Positions 58,326 through 64,000 of a stretch of DNA of 64,000 bases are shown here, in pieces. Positions within the stretch are counted from its first letter, which is position 1. Each line of letters starts with the position of its first letter. Below the pieces are notes generated by a model, which saw nothing but the letters and a program-made list of their open reading frames with translations, did not search any database and was not told the origin of the DNA. A program made the translations under genes and the position numbers. The DNA comes from Gnetum montanum (taxonomy: Eukaryota > Streptophyta > Gnetopsida > Gnetales > Gnetaceae), in assembly GCA_015680685.1 (NCBI GenBank), contig MNCI01034266.1, forward strand, positions 868,159 through 932,158, written 5' to 3'.

Positions 58326-59195
58326 GATGAGGAGTGAACAATCCCTATGCCAAACCATATGAATCACTATTGTTCACTAAGTAATCTCGTCAAACTCCAT
58401 AGACTTTAGCTCTCTAAGTACACTACGTCTAGATAGTGAATCTAAATAACATGATCATTGTCTTCTCAATTTCACGTATGAAGTGCAAAGGTATGGTTAA
58501 GTGTAATTGAGGGACATAATTTTTAACATTTTATATTTATTATTTAAATCACCTAAGTGCTAGAAAAAATGTAATTAAATGTTTAATTAATCTAATCATT
58601 AACTAATATCTTAAAGAATCCTCACATAAGAATTTATTCCCATTTACCATGCACATCCTAAATCACATTGCAACATTACTGGGTTTCCAAGTGTTAAGCA
58701 CTTATGGGATTACCAAATGTTAATGTATGCTTCAAATGGCCATACTTATGTATATTAATTAATCATTAATTAATTAATTAATCAAATTCATTAAAGTAAA
58801 TTACTCAAATACTAAATCCATTAAGTAAACATTAAATTAATTCCAAGTGCTACATGGTTTATGAAGAAAGCTCATCTTTATTATCATTCACATTGAGGTG
58901 CTCAGGTACATCATTGCTCAAATAAAGATCTATACACTTCTCACTCCTACTACAAGAACCTTAAAAATATTCTAACTTTTAAACAAACAAAATGCAAGAG
59001 CTTTTCCTCAATACTAAATAATGGGTGTTATAAATGCAGTTGGTAAATGTGTATTTAAAGGCAAGAAAAGACATTGTGTTAATGGGTTCACATCAACAAA
59101 TCAAACCATGCATTGATGTGACCATGTCAATGGGATCACATCAACATCACATCAATGGCATCCCCTCAACACACCTTGAGAAAGACATCTTATCG
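58326..59195 (-). repeat. 3' LTR of copy 5
   Basis: On the minus strand it begins CGATAAGATGTC (family start TGATRA) directly after the polypurine tract and ends CTCCTCATCA. It has repeated CATCAATG/CATTGATG words in U3 (about 59088-59170), a weak TATA-like TTTAAATA (59059-59052) and AATAAAGAT words downstream. The end shares CTAGACGTAG- and TTTGACGAGATTA-type family sequence. Confidence 0.75.
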
Positions 59196-59207
59196 TACCC
59201 CCTAAAT
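59196..59207 (-). promoter_or_regulatory. Polypurine tract of copy 5
   Basis: On the minus strand ATTTAGGGGGTA ends exactly at the LTR start, as in copies 1 and 2. Confidence 0.65.
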
Positions 59208-59419
59208 GAAAACTCATCCTCGAGTGAACAAAAGGAGGAATAAGTTTCTTTACAAAATTTAGGAAGGTATGGGATTATTAACTAACTAACTAACACAAAT
59301 AAATACTAATTGCTTAAGTGTATGGATTTACAGTTATTACAAAATTTGGTGTTCATGACGACAAAATTGAACACCATGAAAATAATTGAAAACACAACTC
59401 CTCTAATGGCTTCAAGATG

Positions 59420-62250
59420 AGAAGAAAATCAAATAGTCCCAGGTGATGGAGGTTCTTGAGGTTCTAAAGGATCTTCTCCTACCTCTAGTACACATGGTTA
59501 TTATGGTTGATGCTCTGGTTGTGACTATCCAACTACAGCTATGACTACAAACAAAAGATGAAAAGCTTCCAACAAAGCTTTTGTCTTCTTCTCCTTACTC
59601 ATGGGATTAGACATGATTCATGTAGCATTACTAATGTGGACTAGTATGAAAACATCCTAAGGATAGGGCATTGTAGGGAATAGCTCCTTAACATTGACAA
59701 ACCAGGCAATGAATTGTTTGCATTCAATGTTGAACACATTGACTACATTCTGCAACTCTTGGTAGTCATTCATTCTTTTGGCCAAGTTCTTTGATGTTGA
59801 TTTCTAATCAATGAACTTCACCTTGAGAACCTCAAGTTTATTGTTGGATATTTTTAGCTTCTATTTTTTTTATTTGTGATACTTGAACTTAGTCTAGTAC
59901 AAAAGGTATGAGCTAGCCACTTGTTTCACCACTTCTAACCTTGATCGTTTAGCAATTAACATTGCCAAGCTTGAGCAAGGAAGGTTGGCAAGCTCCATGT
60001 AATCCATCATCTCCTCAATCTAAAGATTCTTAAGGAAAATTTCATATTTTTTGTATGTATTTAGTCCATCAAAGATGGGCTGCCAGACATCACCTCCTTG
60101 TTGCAGCTACTAGAGGGCCTCATTCACCTTCACCTTCACGAGTTGGATATGTTTTTTTTTTTATCTCATTTTGTAAGTAAACCTGGTTCCTATAATGGTT
60201 TTTGTCCACTTTGAATTTAAGGGCCTCATTTTTCTATATGGTAATTTCAATTGTAGACTTCTAGTGAAGGGCACGCATCTCCTCCATCAAGAGATTTCAA
60301 TTTTCTACAGCCAACCTCCTCAATTCAATGTTCACCCTGGCTAGTTACTACTACTATTTTTAAATGAATTCTATCATTTGATACTATTGCATCTTGACAT
60401 CTCACAAATGATGATTCTCCTAGGTTAACTTGACATTCTCCCAGAAAACCTCTAACAAGTCCTTTAGAATGTTATATATAGTGACATCTACTTAGAACTA
60501 ATCAAAGATTACCAACTTCTTTGCATACCTAACCTCTTAAAGTTTTGCCTAAATCTATTGAAAAGCTTCATCTCATGCTACATTCTGGCTCAGTATAATG
60601 GAATCAATGAGGTGGACTTTCAATTCTGCATCTTCAATGGCCAATCATCAGTTCTACTTTATGGTTGTCTCAAGCTAGGCATTGACAATGAAGACCTTGT
60701 CCCTAGCCTCAAGTAGTTCCAACTGGTTTGCTAAAATAATTTTTACAATATTAAAGATATCATAAATTGGTTACTCAATTCCTACCAGTTGTTCTAGCAA
60801 CTCCTTATGCTAGGTTACACTAAATTTTCACTTCCTACTCCTAAGAACACTTGCACATCTTTGAGTGTAGCAACATATGGTACAAATGCTACAGGAACAT
60901 TGAGTGCATCAGCTACTCAATCAACAACCACCTCTATCATTATTTCCTACCCTTGGTGTTGCATCACCAGAATAGTTTCCTCCTTACCCTCCTCTAAGCC
61001 CACCAAAAACGTAGTGGAATTCCTATAGATTTTTGGGAATTATTGCTATTGAGATAGGGACACCATTGCCTCTCAAGAATTAGGATTTTATCTTGAAAGC
61101 ACTTGCATTCATTGAGTAGAAAACATTAGCATCCAACCCTCCCTCCTGCTAATTGATCATGTCACCTTATTAAGCTGACTCAACATTGTCCTATAGATAC
61201 AAGGTTCACCAGCACTCAATCTTTCCTACTACTACTGTAGGAGTTGCTCATGGAGTTCACACATGCACTCAATGATAGCACATGACTTAGAAGCTGATTG
61301 TTCATGAATGGGTGGTGGTAGCGGCTACTCCTCTTCTAGCAACTTGGTAAGCACTTTATCCTTCATCATTTCCACCCAAGAGGCCACGATAGCATCTTTG
61401 ATGTTGTAATTGGCATAGCAGATGATTCCTCCCTTTTTGCATAGTTTTCAGATGAGGCATGAAAAGGGGAGTGCCTTCCTTCCATGTTTATTGTCTTTGA
61501 ACTACTTCCATATCTCCAAATGGATAAGCTGTGAAAGGTTGATAGGGAATTTCCCACTTACTGCAACACATGCATTGGTAGAGAAGGCTATCACCTTGTT
61601 GGGCCTCACTATCGAATGGAGGTGGTAGGTCACCATCTTGAAATATGCACACTCTACCACTGAAAGGGCACCATACTCCTTACAATCAACTCCATAGCAT
61701 CATCTGACCCACTCCTTTTTGACCTCTAGTTACACTAATGTTGATACTTTTTCCAAAGTTGCCCTAGTTTCTAACAACCCAAGAGCCTCAGTAATGGCCT
61801 TTACCAAATAGGACACAAAATTTTCTTAATCTTTATGGTGGAATCACCCTACCTATTATTCCAAAAGAGATATGTTTCTCCCATGTTTCATTCCCTACTA
61901 GAAGTGAGAATGGGCTACATGGAAGAAGCTTAAAGTTAAGCTTTGACTTCTTTTTGGGAAAACTCTAGGAAAGATCCAAAATTGAGTTTAGGGAGAACTA
62001 CTTTTTAAATCTTGCTAGACCCAATTTCCCTCAAGTAAGCCTTTGTCAAAGTAACCTCAAGGTTCAGTCTTGGCCTAGTTGTCTCATCCCAATGGGCTTG
62101 CTCTATTTTAGCTTCTAGAATCTAATGGATAGATTCCACTTTGGGGTCCTCTTGAAGAGGTTCCATTGCATGTGTCTCAACTACCTGCTCCTAGGGCAAC
62201 TCTACTTCTTAGCCTCTTCCAATTCTAGGTCAATTTTCCCTTGGTTGGGA
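59420..62250 (-). pseudogene. Extra ORF of copy 5 (globular N-terminus, coiled-coil C-terminus)
   Basis: Read on the minus strand from about 62250, this sense-oriented ORF lies between the conserved non-coding region and the polypurine tract, where copies 1 and 2 have almost nothing. Recognisable stretches: RPRLNLEVTLTKAYLREIGS (about 62075), VTYHLHSIVRPNKVIAFSTN (about 61635-61575), GKFPINLSQLIHLEIWK (about 61555-61505), and after 61400 KDKVLTKLLEEE. The C-terminal half (about 60650-59560) is rich in Lys, Leu, Glu and Asn in heptad-like order (SNNKLEVLKVKFID, NLAKRMNDYQELQNVV), suggesting coiled coil. Stops and frameshifts are frequent. The NLSQLIH...PFSCLI pattern loosely recalls the plant transposon-associated domain of extra ORFs in gypsy elements. 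Function unknown. Confidence 0.6.
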
Positions 62251-64000
62251 TGATCCTGCTTCCTATGACCACTTAGGTCTTGATGTCATTTGTAATCACA
62301 ACATGATCAAGGATTAGTATTTATTGTATAACTTTCAAACAATTCAATACCTCTATCTCTTTGGCTTAGTTACACTTGGCTAAACTACAATCATGGTGGA
62401 TTAATCATTTTAACATTATTTTATTATTATTTTTAATTTGATGACTACTAGAGTCCATTGGTAAGGTTTAACACTCATTAATTAGTGATTTTAATATTCT
62501 TTTATTGGTTAAACCTTGGTAGAAAATTTTTGAAAAATTTTTTCATTAGAAGCCTAATGTTTGTAACCCTCATGATTTAAAGCTCACCTCTAGTAGTTGT
62601 AAGAATGAAGAATGAGATTAACTAAACGAGCGATGTGAAAGTTTTTGGCTCTAAAAGGTTCTAGGCTCTAAAAGCTACAAAAACTCATTTATTGTTTGGA
62701 AGAAAATGGAAAAAATTTTCAAAGTGTTGCACCATATTTATAGATTTTTATGGTTGCATTGATGGAATCCCATATATGTGATCACATTGATGCAAGGAAC
62801 TATGTTGATGCAATCCCACCGATGTGGCCAAAAGATAAAAAATTTCCTTTGAAAATTTAAAGAAAAATAAAGAGTTTTTGCATGCAATTGAAGTCCATAA
62901 AGACCTAGAAAGGTCATTAACATGAAGAAATGCTCAAAGATGTCTAGATAATTTACAAAAAAAGATATTTATTGGAAGAATGATTAGAGAAAACTTTAGA
63001 AGGTAGTGCAAAACTAGATGCAATCAATGTGGAGCATGAAAGATTTAAACACAAAAATATCCAAGGGATGAGGAACTTAACTAGTCCAACCAAGAAGTAT
63101 GTAAGTGGGTCCTCCCCATAGAAGGTTGATTCCCTTAATGCCCTTGCATGCCTTCAAACCAAATAGTCTATGGACCCCATGGATGATTAATGGTTGTGGA
63201 AAGTTAAGGACTAAATCTTGTAAGAAACTATTTAATAATTTTAACACACCAAACTAAGACATCAAACAAATCATGAAAAAAAAAGAGTGAGGTGAGTTAT
63301 GGAAAGCATAGGTGGATAAGGTAAAGACTGGAATGGAGTCCCATATTATGGGAACATGAAGTCCCTTGTGGATTTTGTAGTTAATATGACCTGATAACAT
63401 CCATCCTTAGTCTAAATCAAAATCAACCACTTTTAATAACTTTGCATTGACACTCCAAGACAAATCCACCCCCTCTCAAGCCACAAGAATGACCACATGA
63501 ATCAAACACCATTCCTAATAGAGAAGAAAAGATAAGCAAGAAGTGACATGAACTTTAGTTAGAGGGGACCTTTAGGCATGGGTAACATGTTTTTCTAATT
63601 CCATAAATAGTGCTTCTACTCCATTATTTCATCTAAGGGGTGTGATTTGAATTTTTCATTTTTATTATTATTATTATTATTTTTGTTTTCTATTTTTGTT
63701 TATTTTTTATAGGAACCACACCATGCAAAGACTTTTAGCTCCCTATTATTAGTCAACAATGAAATGGTGAGAAATCCATGAAAACACTCATGCATCCAAG
63801 AAGGTATCCAAGTACAAAGAGCATCAAATCCCCTTGAAGTCACATCCTTATCTATGGATTTAATCCTTCCTAAGTTTGGAAACTACCAAGATCAAAAATT
63901 CATTAAAAGTTTCACTTAAGAAGGGATTGCATATTTCCAAAACAAGGAAACAACATAGAGTTTTGTGGATGGGTGGATAATGTGGACTCAGTGCCTATTA
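62251..64000 (-). other. Non-coding internal region of copy 5
   Basis: It contains, on the minus strand, blocks shared with copies 1 and 2: CTATGGGGAGGACCCACT (63121-63104) and GTGACTTCAAGGGGATTTGA (about 63842-63823). An ATT-rich microsatellite (about 63659-63680) matches the A/T-rich tract of copy 2 near 46170. CATCAATG/CATCGATG words recur at about 62757-62825. No coding is supported. Confidence 0.65.

Larger units (their letters stand above)
58326..64000 (-). mobile_element. Copy 5: minus-strand LTR retrotransposon with an extra ORF (runs off the right edge)
   Basis: On the minus strand it runs from the right edge through a non-coding region shared with copies 1 and 2, an extra ORF, the conserved GTTAATAATCCCATACC block and the polypurine tract to the 3' LTR (59195 to 58326). 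Its gag and 5' LTR should lie beyond 64000. Its LTR end abuts the protease of plus-strand copy 4, so it inserted into copy 4. GATAA at 58321-58325 is a candidate target duplication that cannot be tested here. Confidence 0.75.

Noticed and set aside
1-64000. CRISPR arrays, tRNA or rRNA genes, prokaryotic operons, organelle DNA
   Set aside because: Repeats found are tandem or LTR types without regular unique spacers. No cloverleaf-like tRNA gene or rRNA segment was noticed, and intron-like junctions with plant retroelement pol exclude a prokaryotic source.

Overview
This is AT-rich nuclear DNA from a land plant with a large, repeat-filled genome. Every confident coding trace is a transposable element: an Ogre/Tat-like Ty3/gypsy pol with two RNase H domains, Athila-like Gag and Gag-protease elements primed by a tRNA-Asp-like site, and an L1-type LINE. 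No intact single-copy host gene, tRNA, rRNA, CRISPR array or prokaryotic operon is visible. A gymnosperm is a reasonable guess for the source, but the sequence alone does not prove it.

Layout. 1-549 is the 3' tail of an LTR element, and 550-4054 is its probable 3.5 kb LTR (TGTTGGC...GCCAACA). 4055-7663 is a minus-strand, gag-bearing non-autonomous element (copy 3) with its LTR at 6715-7663. It interrupts an older forward LTR whose end survives at 7664-7855. 7982-34668 is one giant Tat/Ogre-like element bounded by a perfect 5-bp target duplication (ATGAT). Its order is 5' LTR, leader, gag, protease, a 7 kb spacer holding a multi-exon ANTISENSE gene, RT, RNase H, second RNase H, integrase, tandem repeats, 3' LTR. 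Its gag-protease stretch is split by nested gag-only copy 1 (12891-19243). 34674-42018 is AT-rich sequence with nothing assignable. 42024-48042 is copy 2, with gag plus protease and a perfect ATCAT target duplication; its 3' LTR has lost about 190 bp at a single N (47444). 48048-51950 is mostly unassigned. 51960-54720 is a minus-strand L1 LINE relic (endonuclease plus RT) with an internal duplication. 56310-58325 is a plus-strand gag-protease fragment (copy 4). 58326 to the right edge is minus-strand copy 5, with its 3' LTR, a conserved internal region and an extra coiled-coil ORF.

How the parts relate. Copies 1-5 share LTR ends, a tRNA-Asp-type primer site, an Athila-like Gag, an unusual Cys/His gag motif and conserved non-coding blocks before the polypurine tract. 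None shows RT or integrase within the window, so they must rely on enzymes made elsewhere. The giant element once coded its own enzymes but is dead: its RT box reads YIDG and stops are frequent. Frames are interrupted much more by stop codons than by indels. Where homologous positions can be compared the lost residue is Gln, Arg or Trp, the signature expected from deamination of methylated cytosine. The most unusual feature is the antisense gene at 21352-24755. It has recognisable GT-AG junctions and lies exactly where Ogre elements carry an intron between protease and RT.
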